Source: Alphaproteobacteria bacterium
Lineage (GTDB): Bacteria > Pseudomonadota > Alphaproteobacteria > UBA8366
Reading direction: 5' to 3'
DNA length: 64,000 nucleotides
Assembly: GCA_021774335.1 (NCBI GenBank)
Contig: JAJFJD010000012.1
Location: forward strand, 181,331-245,330
In this document: one piece after another, positions 7,863 through 16,104 of the stretch
How positions within the stretch are numbered: position 1 is the stretch's first letter
Layout of the letters: each line of letters opens with the position of its first letter
The notes under the pieces: model-generated
Database searches by the model: none
Seen by the model: only the letters and a program-made list of their open reading frames with translations
What the model was told of the DNA's origin: nothing
Program-made: the position numbers and the translations under genes

Positions 7863-9650
7863 ATGAGCTCCTTGGATCTGGCTCTGATCGGAAATGGCAG
7901 CATCGGTGCGCTTGTCGATACCAAGGCGCGCATCGTCTGGGGATGTTTCCCGCGGTTCGATGGTGATCCGGTTTTTTGTTCGCTTCTGAAGGATCATGGA
8001 GAACCGGACCACGGGTTTTTCGATATCGAGCTGATGGATTTCGACCGTGCCGAACGTGTGTATCGGCCGAATTCCGCGGTCCTCCTGACCAAGCTGTACA
8101 GCAAGGACGGCGCCTGCGTCGAAATCACCGACTTCTCGCCGCGCTTCAAGCAGTTCGGGCGAACCTTCCGGCCGACTATGTTGATCCGCCATATTCGACC
8201 GCGCGCCGGTAATCCGCGCGTGCGGATCCGTCTGCGCCCCGCTTGCGGTTACGGCAGCCATCGTCCCGAAATGACGCGGGGATCGAACCATCTCCGCTAT
8301 ATCATGCCAGATATGACGCTTCGGCTGACCACGGATGCGCCGGTCGTCTACGTCGCCGACGAAATGCCCTTCAATCTCGAACGGCCGATCACCATGGTGC
8401 TGGGTCCGGACGAAAGCCTGGAATATCCGGTGGCGCAGACCGGGCGAGATTTCTTCGAAAAGACGGATGACTATTGGCTCGAATGGTGCCGCTATCTTGC
8501 GCTGCCTTTCGAATGGCAGGCCGCCGTCGTGCGGGCGGCGATTACGCTCAAACTCTGCCATTTTGAAGAGACCGGCGCGATCATCGCCGCGATGACGACG
8601 TCGATACCAGAGGCTGCGAATTCCGCCCGCAACTGGGATTACCGGTATTGCTGGCTCCGCGACTCTTACTTCGTGGTGCAGGCACTGAACCGGTTGGGCG
8701 CCACCCGGACGATGGAAGGGTATCTCAGCTACATCAACAACATCGTCGCGACCGTCGATGATGACGATGACCTGCAACCGGTCTTCGGGATCGCCCATGC
8801 GCATAAGCTCGACGAATGGGAAGTCGAGTCGCTTGAAGGGTATCGCGGCATGGGGCCGGTGCGCGTCGGCAACCATGCTTACACGCAGGTGCAGAACGAT
8901 GGCTATGGAAGTGTCATCCTGGCCGGTGCGCAAAGCTTCTTCGATGTTCGGCTGCGCCGGCCGGGCACGATCGATCAGTTTCGGCGGTTGGAAAAACTGG
9001 GCGCGCGGGCGATCGCCTTGTGGAACAAACCGGATGCGGGAATGTGGGAGTTGCGCACGCGACAGAGCGTCCACACCTTCTCCAGCATTATGTGCTGGGC
9101 CGCTTGCGATCGACTGGCGCGGATATCCGGCCGGCTGGGATTGTCGGACCGACAGGCGTATTGGGGCGACCAGGCCGAGATAATCCGTGATGGCGTTCTT
9201 GAAAAGGCCTGGAACACGTCGCTTAACAGCTTCACCGGCACGTTCGGTGGGGATGAGGTGGACGCGAGCCTTCTGTTGATGCCGGAAATCGGGTTTCTCG
9301 AGCCGGACGATAAACGGTTCCATGGCACGCTGTCGTTGATTGAGGATCGCTTGAAGAATGGGATGCATCTCTTCCGATACGGCAATGAGGACGATTTCGG
9401 TTGCCCGGAAAATGCCTTCAACATCTGTACCTTCTGGTATATCGACGCGCTCGCGATGGTCGGGCGGACGGACGAAGCCCGCGCGCTGTTCGAGAATATG
9501 CTAGCCTGTCGTAACTCCGTTGGGTTGTTGTCTGAGGATCTCGATCCGAAGACCGGTGAGTTGTGGGGAAATTTCCCGCAGACCTATTCGATGGTCGGGA
9601 TCATAAATTCTGCAATGCGGCTTTCGAAACCGTGGGAGCAGGCTTTTTGA
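7863..9650 (+). CDS. Glycoside hydrolase family 15 enzyme (glucoamylase/trehalase type)
   Basis: 595 aa, no signal peptide, so cytosolic. The N-terminal beta-sandwich domain starts LIGNGSIGALVDTKARIVWGC, followed by an alpha/alpha barrel. The key GH15 motif ARNWDYRYCWLRDS lies near residues 254-267, with GNHAYTQVQNDGYG near 338 and FGGDEVDASLLLMPE near 460. GH15 enzymes hydrolyse alpha-glucosides from the non-reducing end; bacterial members next to otsA are often trehalases or maltodextrin hydrolases. The stop overlaps the start of otsA, so both are translated together, pointing to trehalose turnover. The exact substrate is not decided by sequence. Confidence 0.88.
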   Translation: MSSLDLALIGNGSIGALVDTKARIVWGCFPRFDGDPVFCSLLKDHGEPDHGFFDIELMDFDRAERVYRPNSAVLLTKLYSKDGACVEITDFSPRFKQFGRTFRPTMLIRHIRPRAGNPRVRIRLRPACGYGSHRPEMTRGSNHLRYIMPDMTLRLTTDAPVVYVADEMPFNLERPITMVLGPDESLEYPVAQTGRDFFEKTDDYWLEWCRYLALPFEWQAAVVRAAITLKLCHFEETGAIIAAMTTSIPEAANSARNWDYRYCWLRDSYFVVQALNRLGATRTMEGYLSYINNIVATVDDDDDLQPVFGIAHAHKLDEWEVESLEGYRGMGPVRVGNHAYTQVQNDGYGSVILAGAQSFFDVRLRRPGTIDQFRRLEKLGARAIALWNKPDAGMWELRTRQSVHTFSSIMCWAACDRLARISGRLGLSDRQAYWGDQAEIIRDGVLEKAWNTSLNSFTGTFGGDEVDASLLLMPEIGFLEPDDKRFHGTLSLIEDRLKNGMHLFRYGNEDDFGCPENAFNICTFWYIDALAMVGRTDEARALFENMLACRNSVGLLSEDLDPKTGELWGNFPQTYSMVGIINSAMRLSKPWEQAF

Positions 9651-11062
9651 GCCGACTTGTCGTCGTTTCAAATAGAGTTGCACCGGTAAAGCAGCCGAGG
9701 CCCGGCAGTCAGGGCGGGCTCGCCGTCGGCGTGTTGGCCGCGCTGCGGGACCGTGGTGGCATCTGGTTCGGCTGGAACGGCAAGATTTCGCAACAATCCG
9801 GTCAGAAGCCCGCGATCGTGTCCGCCGGCCGGCTGACATACGCGACCATCGACCTCAATCAAACGGATTATGACGAGTACTACTTCGGCTTCGCCAATCG
9901 GTCGTTATGGCCGCTTTTCCATTACCGGCTCGACCTGTCCGAGTTCAATCGTCGCGACTACGAAGGCTACCGCCGGACCAACCGGCTGTTCGCAAGCAGA
10001 CTGCGGCCGTTGCTGGAGCCGGACGATCTGATCTGGGTCCACGACTATCATTTGATTCCGATGGCCGAAGAATTGCGCAGTGCCGGGTGCGACCAGCGTA
10101 TCGGTTTCTTTCTGCACATCCCGTGGCCCTCCGTGCAGGTCCTGCTGGCATTGCCGCAGCATCACAACATCGTGCGTGCGCTGTGCACCTATGATGTCGT
10201 CGGATTTCAGACCGAGAGCGACCGCAGGGCATTTTGCAGTTACATCCGCGAAGAGGCCAAAGGGTTGATCGGCGACGATGGGTTGGTCAATGCCTTTGGC
10301 CGCACCGTGAAAACCGGCGTGTTTCCCATCGGTATCGACACGGAAACCGTGACGCGTTTCGCCGCCGGCGCCGTCGACTCGCGGACGACACAACGCCTGA
10401 AAAGCAGCCTTGGCGGGCGCGACCTGATGATCGGCGTCGACCGTCTCGACTATTCCAAGGGCCTGACGCAGCGGATGGAGGCGTTCGAACATCTGCTCGA
10501 AAACTATCCCGAGCATCGCGGTCACATCGTCATGCTGCAGATTGCGCCGCCGTCACGCAGCGACGTCCCCGAATATCAGCAGATTCGGCGCGAGTTGGAA
10601 GCGATGGCTGGGCATGTGAACGGCCGCTACGCCGAGTTCGACTGGGTGCCGACCCGGTATCTCAACAAGGGGTTCAACCGGCGGACCTTGTGTGGGTTTT
10701 TCCGCAGCAGCAAGGTGGGCTTCGTCACGCCGCTGCGGGACGGTATGAACCTTGTGGCCAAGGAGTATGTTGCCGCGCAGGATCCTAAGGATCCCGGTGT
10801 CCTGGTCTTGTCGCGGTTTGCCGGGGCGGCGGAGGAACTCACCGAGGCGTTGATCGTGAACCCCTTCGATACCGAAGGGGTGGCCGAAGCGTTGCAGCGT
10901 GCCCTGACCATGCCGCTGGCTGAGCGCCGCGACCGCTGGCAAGCGATGTACGACCATTTGTGCCAACACGATGTGACGGCATGGCGCGAATCTTTTCTCG
11001 ATGTTCTGGGCGCGGCGCCTTACGGGACCGCGCGGCCAGGAGCGGAAGCGCCGGCCGCCTAA
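9647..11062 (+). CDS. otsA: Alpha,alpha-trehalose-phosphate synthase (GT20)
   Basis: 471 aa. The TTG at 9647 overlaps the TGA of the GH15 gene and has GGGAG nine bases upstream; the protein then begins SRLVVVSNRVAP, the usual OtsA N-terminus. OtsA joins glucose from UDP- or ADP-glucose to glucose-6-phosphate to make trehalose-6-phosphate. Signature segments are WVHDYHLIP near residue 130, DRLDYSKGL near 265, LRDGMNLVAKEYVAAQ near 363 and LVLSRFAGAAEEL near 385. No trehalose-6-phosphatase (otsB) is next to it in this window, so dephosphorylation must be encoded elsewhere. Confidence 0.95.
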   Translation: MSRLVVVSNRVAPVKQPRPGSQGGLAVGVLAALRDRGGIWFGWNGKISQQSGQKPAIVSAGRLTYATIDLNQTDYDEYYFGFANRSLWPLFHYRLDLSEFNRRDYEGYRRTNRLFASRLRPLLEPDDLIWVHDYHLIPMAEELRSAGCDQRIGFFLHIPWPSVQVLLALPQHHNIVRALCTYDVVGFQTESDRRAFCSYIREEAKGLIGDDGLVNAFGRTVKTGVFPIGIDTETVTRFAAGAVDSRTTQRLKSSLGGRDLMIGVDRLDYSKGLTQRMEAFEHLLENYPEHRGHIVMLQIAPPSRSDVPEYQQIRRELEAMAGHVNGRYAEFDWVPTRYLNKGFNRRTLCGFFRSSKVGFVTPLRDGMNLVAKEYVAAQDPKDPGVLVLSRFAGAAEELTEALIVNPFDTEGVAEALQRALTMPLAERRDRWQAMYDHLCQHDVTAWRESFLDVLGAAPYGTARPGAEAPAA

Positions 11063-11210
11063 TGACTTTACTCAATCGGGTGCAATGGCGGCACGGTTCT
11101 GTTAAGATTAGTTAACCTGATCATGAGAGCACGGAACAGACGTGCAGGGAGAAACGAAGGCCAAGGAGTATCCCTCTGTCGCACAAAATTCTGTCCGGCG
11201 GAACTGTGTG

Positions 11211-11341
11211 CCGCGAACTGGGGTGTCGTATGCTTTCAGGACAGTCTTGTGACGGGAACCGCTTGGGGCTTTAACGCCTAAGCGGTATTTTGTAACCTAG
11301 GCGCACCCTGGCCGTTCGGGCTTTGCACGGACGGCGCTTTT
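11211..11341 (+). ncRNA. Structured RNA candidate, 6S RNA-like
   Basis: The 357-bp gap between otsA and the hydrolase cluster holds no credible gene but folds into a long rod. CGAAC (11214-11218) pairs with GTTCG (11314-11318), TGGGGTGT (11219-11226) with GCACCCTG (11303-11310). After a large internal bubble an inner hairpin of 11 or more pairs forms, with CCGCTT (11259-11264) against AAGCGG (11280-11285) and GGC against GCC inside. Closing stem, central bubble and terminal stem are the plan of 6S RNA, the RNA polymerase mimic. The identity is tentative; an mRNA leader is the alternative. Confidence 0.38.
11311..11341 (+). terminator. Possible intrinsic terminator behind the structured RNA
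   Basis: GCCGTTCG (11311-11318) can pair with CGGACGGC (11328-11335, one G-U) and is followed by GCTTTTC. It competes with the closing stem of the RNA candidate, as a terminator at the 3' end would. The T-run is short. Confidence 0.4.
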
Positions 11342-11419
11342 CTTGTCAGCAATGTCGAGACTGCGCATGTTGAGCGGCGGCGCCCCTGTGCGGGCGATTG
11401 AGTTTGAGAGGGACGCAGT

Positions 11420-12313
11420 GTGAACGACGGTGATCCGTCGGTCGTTACGGACCGTCTACATGCCCGGTGTGAAAAGCGAACGACCCCCTGCGGTGACGGC
11501 CGCATGGTGTGGCGCATCTGGGGTGACGGCGAGCCGGTCGTCTTCTTGCATGGCGGGTCTGGATCGTGGACGCATTGGATCCGCAATCTCCCGGCGCTGG
11601 AGGATCAGTACCGGCTCTATGTGGCGGATATCCCCGGCTTCGGTGATTCCGATCTTGCGCCGCGCGAGTACGATGTTGATCGGCTTCCCGAGTCGACTGA
11701 CCATCTGGCGGAAATCGTCTGTCAGGGCCTGGCGGAATTATTGCCGCCGCCCACACGCTATCATCTCGTCGGTTTTTCCTTCGGCAGCGTCATGGGGGGG
11801 TATGTGGCCCGCCGCGAGGGCGCGCGCCTGGCCTCCTTCACATTGATCGGTGCGGCGGCGCTTGGTGTGCCCTGGCCCGGATTGACCACGGCGATTCGCA
11901 CCGCGAAAGAAGGCATGAGTCGCGAGGAGGTTATGGACGTTCAGCGGCATAACCTGAATGCCATCATGATGGCGACGCCGCCGGCGGATATTGACGACTA
12001 TGCCGTCTGGCTGCAGATGGAGAATGTGCGGCGCGCGCGGATGCGGTCCCACGTGGTGGCCGGTACGGACACCCTGTCGCAGACTCTGCCGGATATCGTT
12101 GCACCGATGACGGTCATTTGGGGGGCGGAGGATGTTTTTGCTAAACCTGGTCTTGCGGACCGGCAGGCGGTCTTCCGGTCGGTCCAGCCGGATGTTGCGA
12201 TACACCTCCTCGACGATGTCGGTCACTGGGCGATGTACGAGGCGGCGGAACCGGTAAACGACCTGTTGCAGGATGTGCTGAAGCGCTATGCGATTCGAGG
12301 CGATGATGAATGA
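11420..12313 (+). CDS. Alpha/beta hydrolase 1 of a tandem set of four
   Basis: 297 aa, GTG start. A classic alpha/beta-hydrolase: oxyanion-hole segment VVFLHGGSGSWTHWIRN (about 40-56), nucleophile elbow GFSFGS with Ser near 118, acid in GAEDVF near 238, and the catalytic His in DVGHWAMYE near 271. No signal peptide. It shares the opening CGDG-MVWRIWGDG and the W-THWIRN stretch with the next three genes, so the set arose by tandem duplication. It overlaps the next gene by 8 bases. Substrate unknown; ester, lactone or C-C bond hydrolysis are all possible for the fold. Confidence 0.85.
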   Translation: MNDGDPSVVTDRLHARCEKRTTPCGDGRMVWRIWGDGEPVVFLHGGSGSWTHWIRNLPALEDQYRLYVADIPGFGDSDLAPREYDVDRLPESTDHLAEIVCQGLAELLPPPTRYHLVGFSFGSVMGGYVARREGARLASFTLIGAAALGVPWPGLTTAIRTAKEGMSREEVMDVQRHNLNAIMMATPPADIDDYAVWLQMENVRRARMRSHVVAGTDTLSQTLPDIVAPMTVIWGAEDVFAKPGLADRQAVFRSVQPDVAIHLLDDVGHWAMYEAAEPVNDLLQDVLKRYAIRGDDE

Positions 12314-13181
12314 AGAAATAGTCGGCGACCCAGACACGCTTGTTGCCCAGCTAGACGCGTCGGCGGAGCGGCGCCTGACGCCGTGCGGTGATGGCGACAT
12401 GGTTTGGCGGATCTGGGGCGACGGACCGGCACTTGTCTTGCTCCATGGCGGGCATGGATCCTGGACGCATTGGATCAGGAACATTCCTGATTTGGCGGCA
12501 AACTACCGGCTCTACGTGCCGGATCTGCCAGGCTACGGCGATTCTGGAACGCCGGACGAGCCACACACGTCGGAGAATTTAGGCGAGATTGTCGCGAATG
12601 GCGTCAATCTCGTACTGCCGCCCGAGACACCCTGTGCGATGGTTGGATTCTCGCTCGGCGGGATCATCGGCGGCAGCGCGGTCGCCTTGCTCGGGCCCCG
12701 GGTTCACACATTCGTCGTCATCGGCTCCAGCGGGCTGGACCTGCCGCGGGTGAACATCGGTGGTTTGCAGAAATGGACACCCGATATGCCTGAGGCAGCG
12801 TTGCGCGATATTCATCGGCAGAATCTTGCGACCATCATGGTTGCCGATCCGAACAACATCGACGCCTTGGCGCTGCAGCTCCAGATGTCCAACACTTTGA
12901 AGGCCCGAGTGAAAGGCAGTGCGATCGCCCGATCGGATGCGCTACGGCGCGCGCTGCCGGCGATCAAGGCACGCCTGGTCTGCATTTCCGGCGCGTCGGA
13001 TGTCTACGTGGTCGACAGCGTGGATGAGCGAAAGGCGTTGTTCCACGCCGTTCAGCCGGACACGCCCTTTCACTCTATCGACGGTGCCGGACATTGGGTG
13101 ATGTATGAGGCGGCGGACACGTTCAATAGCGCTCTCGATCAGGCGTTACGGGCGGCGGCGCCCGGGAGCGTTTTCGTATGA
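12306..13181 (+). CDS. Alpha/beta hydrolase 2 of a tandem set of four
   Basis: 291 aa. The ATG at 12306 has GAGG five bases upstream; an ATG three bases earlier is the alternative. Catalytic features are LVLLHGGHGSWTHWIRN, nucleophile elbow GFSLGG, acid in GASDVY, and His in GAGHWVMYEAAD. It is closest by eye to copies 1 and 3. It overlaps copy 1 by 8 bases and copy 3 by the 4-base ATGA, so the set is translationally coupled. The lid region between the elbow and the acid (SSGLDLPRVNIGGLQKW) differs between copies, suggesting different substrates. Confidence 0.85.
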   Translation: MNEEIVGDPDTLVAQLDASAERRLTPCGDGDMVWRIWGDGPALVLLHGGHGSWTHWIRNIPDLAANYRLYVPDLPGYGDSGTPDEPHTSENLGEIVANGVNLVLPPETPCAMVGFSLGGIIGGSAVALLGPRVHTFVVIGSSGLDLPRVNIGGLQKWTPDMPEAALRDIHRQNLATIMVADPNNIDALALQLQMSNTLKARVKGSAIARSDALRRALPAIKARLVCISGASDVYVVDSVDERKALFHAVQPDTPFHSIDGAGHWVMYEAADTFNSALDQALRAAAPGSVFV

Positions 13182-14062
13182 GCGGTGCTGTACCCGACCC
13201 AATACAAATTGATGAATCCCCCGCGGAATGCGTGCGGCGTTTCGCGGAGGCGGCGGAACGTCGAACCACACCGTGCGGCGACGGTGATTTGGTTTGGCAT
13301 ATCTTTGGCAACGGCCCGCCGCTCGTTCTCTTGCACGGCGGGTTTGGGCGGTGGAGCCATTGGATTCGCAACATCCCGGTTTTGGCTCGGCACTTCACGT
13401 TGTATCTGCCTGACATCCCCGGCCATGGCGATTCAGCTGTGCCACCGGAACCCTACACCGGGCTTTCGATTGCGGCGCTCATCAAGGACGGATTGCAGAC
13501 ACTAGTCCCTGATGGACCGGCCATTTCCGCTGCTGGTTTTTCATTCGGTGGGATTATCGGCGGATGCCTGGCGGCGCAATACCCGCGAGTCAAAATGCTT
13601 GCCGTCTGTGGGTCGAATGGACTGGGATTGCAGCGGGGCGCAATCACCGGACTGCGGCACTGGCGCGGCGTCACCGACCCGGACGAGCTAGCCGCGGTCC
13701 ATCGCAACAATCTGGAAATCGTGATGTTCGGCGACCCGGGCCGCGTCGACGATCTGGCGGTCCACCTGCAAACAACCAATGCGCCGGACTCTCGAATCAA
13801 AGGACGGCTGATCGCCGTAACCGACGCGCTGGCGGCAGCAATGCCGGCCGTCGAAGGGAGGATCGTCCCGATTTTCGGTGCGCTGGATTGCTACGCGAAA
13901 GACTATATGGATGAACGCATCGCACTGTTTCGCTCGATCCAACCCGATAGCGAGTTCAGGGTCATCGAAGACGCGGGGCACTGGGTGATGTACGAACAGC
14001 CAGAGCGATTCAACGCCGTCCTGTTGGATGTGCTGGGCGTGCGGGACGGTGCCCATGGATGA
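13178..14062 (+). CDS. Alpha/beta hydrolase 3 of a tandem set of four
   Basis: 294 aa, start overlapping the previous stop as ATGA. Catalytic features are LVLLHGGFGRWSHWIRN, nucleophile elbow GFSFGG, acid in GALDCY, and His in DAGHWVMYEQPE. N-terminal TPCGDGDLVWHIFGNG matches copies 1 and 2. The cap segment GLQRGAITGLRHWRGVTDPDE resembles that of copies 2 and 4, each having a -GLQ/R-W block. It overlaps copy 4 by 8 bases. Likely a cytosolic hydrolase; substrate unknown. Confidence 0.85.
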   Translation: MSGAVPDPIQIDESPAECVRRFAEAAERRTTPCGDGDLVWHIFGNGPPLVLLHGGFGRWSHWIRNIPVLARHFTLYLPDIPGHGDSAVPPEPYTGLSIAALIKDGLQTLVPDGPAISAAGFSFGGIIGGCLAAQYPRVKMLAVCGSNGLGLQRGAITGLRHWRGVTDPDELAAVHRNNLEIVMFGDPGRVDDLAVHLQTTNAPDSRIKGRLIAVTDALAAAMPAVEGRIVPIFGALDCYAKDYMDERIALFRSIQPDSEFRVIEDAGHWVMYEQPERFNAVLLDVLGVRDGAHG

Positions 14063-14951
14063 CGCAATCGCCCGGCCGGCCGCATCAGACGGGACGGCTG
14101 GTGAAACGCCGCCGGAAACGGTGGCGCGGATCGACGCGCTTTCCGAGCTGCGCCGCACCCGGTTCGACGGCGGTGAAATGGTTTGGCGGGTTTGGGGGCA
14201 GGGCCGTCCGCTTGTGTTATTCCACGGCGGTTATGGGACTTGGACGCATTGGATCAAGAATGTCGTGCCGTTATCCCGGCATTTCCAAATCTTCGTGGCG
14301 GATATGCCGTCGCATGGCGATTCCGACACACTGCCCGGTCGCCCGTCGCGCGATGCGATGGCCGACGCTATCGGTGCGGGGCTAGACCAGCTTTTCGGTA
14401 AGGAACAGGCCTACGATATCGCCGGGTTTTCCATGGGGGCCAATCTTTCCGCGGCCATTGCATTGGCGCACGGTGGCAAGCTCGACAATCTTGTCGTGGT
14501 TGGCCCGGGCGGCCTTGGAGTCTCGTCTCAGAAAATCACGGGGCTGCAGCGCTGGCGCCCGGATTTGCAGCGCGAGATTCTGGACCGGCGGCACCGCAAC
14601 AATCTTGGTGTCATCATGTTCCACGACAACGCCCGGATCGACGATCTGGCGGTGCATCTTCAGCGCGAGAACGGGTTGCGCATGCGGTTCCGGATCTCGC
14701 GCAGCGGCATCAACACGCTGTTGAAGGACAATCTGCCCAAGGTGCAATGCCGGCTTACTTGTATTTGGGGCGATGGCGACGTCTATGCCGTGGGCGGACG
14801 TGATGAGCGGATAAGTGTGATGCGACGGTCCCATCCCGATCTGGAGACACGCATCGTGGCGGATGCCGGGCATTGGGTGATGTACGAACAGGCCGAGGCT
14901 TTCAATGCCGCCTTGCTGCAATCTCTGGGCGTGACCGACACGCCTGCATGA
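14055..14951 (+). CDS. Alpha/beta hydrolase 4 of a tandem set of four
   Basis: 298 aa from the ATG at 14055. Catalytic features are LVLFHGGYGTWTHWIKN, nucleophile elbow GFSMGA, acid in GDGDVY, and His in DAGHWVMYEQAE. This copy has diverged at its N-terminus: the CGDG motif of the others is replaced by FDGGEMVWRVWGQG. It ends the four-gene run and converges with the exporter operon 24 bp downstream. No dehydrogenase, CoA ligase or transporter lies within the run, so the pathway is not evident. Confidence 0.85.
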   Translation: MDDAIARPAASDGTAGETPPETVARIDALSELRRTRFDGGEMVWRVWGQGRPLVLFHGGYGTWTHWIKNVVPLSRHFQIFVADMPSHGDSDTLPGRPSRDAMADAIGAGLDQLFGKEQAYDIAGFSMGANLSAAIALAHGGKLDNLVVVGPGGLGVSSQKITGLQRWRPDLQREILDRRHRNNLGVIMFHDNARIDDLAVHLQRENGLRMRFRISRSGINTLLKDNLPKVQCRLTCIWGDGDVYAVGGRDERISVMRRSHPDLETRIVADAGHWVMYEQAEAFNAALLQSLGVTDTPA

Positions 14952-14974
14952 TGTTGTGAGGGGGCGTGAGACGA

Positions 14975-16102
14975 CTAAACCTGCGCTACGGTGAGACTCT
15001 TCCGCACTCGGGCGGCGGCAAAGGCGAAGAATAGACCGCCGATCGCGACGACAAGGGCGAATTTTGGCCAGACAATGTCGAAACCGGCGTCGCGGTAGAG
15101 AATCGCTTGAGCGAAGCTGACGAAATGCGTTGCCGGAACAGCCTGCATGATGGTCTGGAGGATTTCCGGTTGGCTCTCGAGTGGTGTATTGGCCCCCGAC
15201 AGTAGATTCATCGGCAGAACGACCAGCATGAACAGGAGGCCGAATTGCGGCATGGACCGGGCGATTGTCCCGAGGAATATGCCAAGGGCCGTCGAGAAGA
15301 ACAGGTAGCTGGCGGTCCCTGCCAGAAAAAGCAGCCTTGAACCGGCAATGGGCACTTGCAGCAATGTTTCGACGACCAGCCACATGGACAAACCCGTGGC
15401 CACCAGAATCACGAGGCCGTTGGCCCAGACCTTTGCCATCATGACTTCCAGCGGCGTTAACGGCATCACCAACAGATGTTCGAGCGTCCCATGTTCGCGT
15501 TCTCGGATCAGGGCCGCACCGCTCAAGATGATCGACAGCATCGTAATTTGTTGGATGAGCTGCATGATGCTGGTGAACCATGCGCTTTCCACGTTTGGAT
15601 TGAAGGCGAACCGTGTTCTGAGTTCGGCTGCGGTTGCCGCGGTCTCGGCGCCGGGTTGGATGAAGCGGGCGACTTCCTGGGTCAGAATTCTGTTTATGTA
15701 TCCGTTCCCGATCCCAGCCTGCATCATCGCCGTCGCGTCGATGTTGACCTGCACGGTCGGTCGGCGTTCCGCGAGGATGTCGGCTTCGAAATTGCTGGGG
15801 ATGACCATGACGAACGTATAAAGGCGGGCATTCATCGCCGGGTCGATCTGGTCGAAGGAAATTAATTCGGGTTTGCGGAAATAGGGCGGTAGAAATGCCT
15901 GCCGGATACGCGTCGATAGCTGCGAGCGGTCGTGGTCCACGATCGCGATCGACCCGTTTCGGAGGTCATGGGACATGCCGGTCGCCGCGCTATAGATCGA
16001 CAGCGTAAATGCCCAAACGATCAGGACAAGCATGACGTTGTCCCGGCGTAGGCTGAACAATTCCTTGATGCCCAGGCGATAGATGTTCTCTAGGCGGTGC
16101 AC
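14975..16102 (-). CDS. ABC-2 type permease (YhhJ/YbhR-like)
   Basis: 375 aa. One N-terminal membrane helix (about 22-42) is followed by a large outside loop to ~170, then five helices in the C-terminal half, the ABC-2 layout. The loop has the pattern GSIAIVDHDRSQLSTRIRQAF seen in drug-export permeases of this group. IREREHGTLEHLLVMPLTPLE after the second helix is the conserved coupling segment. It is the last gene of a three-gene operon with a 2-base gap to the double ATPase. With the adapter and ATPase it should form a YhiI-RbbA-YhhJ or YbhGFSR-like exporter for hydrophobic compounds. Confidence 0.88.
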   Translation of the reverse strand: MHRLENIYRLGIKELFSLRRDNVMLVLIVWAFTLSIYSAATGMSHDLRNGSIAIVDHDRSQLSTRIRQAFLPPYFRKPELISFDQIDPAMNARLYTFVMVIPSNFEADILAERRPTVQVNIDATAMMQAGIGNGYINRILTQEVARFIQPGAETAATAAELRTRFAFNPNVESAWFTSIMQLIQQITMLSIILSGAALIREREHGTLEHLLVMPLTPLEVMMAKVWANGLVILVATGLSMWLVVETLLQVPIAGSRLLFLAGTASYLFFSTALGIFLGTIARSMPQFGLLFMLVVLPMNLLSGANTPLESQPEILQTIMQAVPATHFVSFAQAILYRDAGFDIVWPKFALVVAIGGLFFAFAAARVRKSLTVAQV

Positions 16103-16104
16103 GG

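Noticed and set aside
7533..9368. Long open frame of 611 codons on the minus strand
   Set aside because: It lies fully opposite the GH15 gene, whose catalytic motifs are intact, and its sequence shows no recognisable domain. GC-rich codon use opens such mirror frames.
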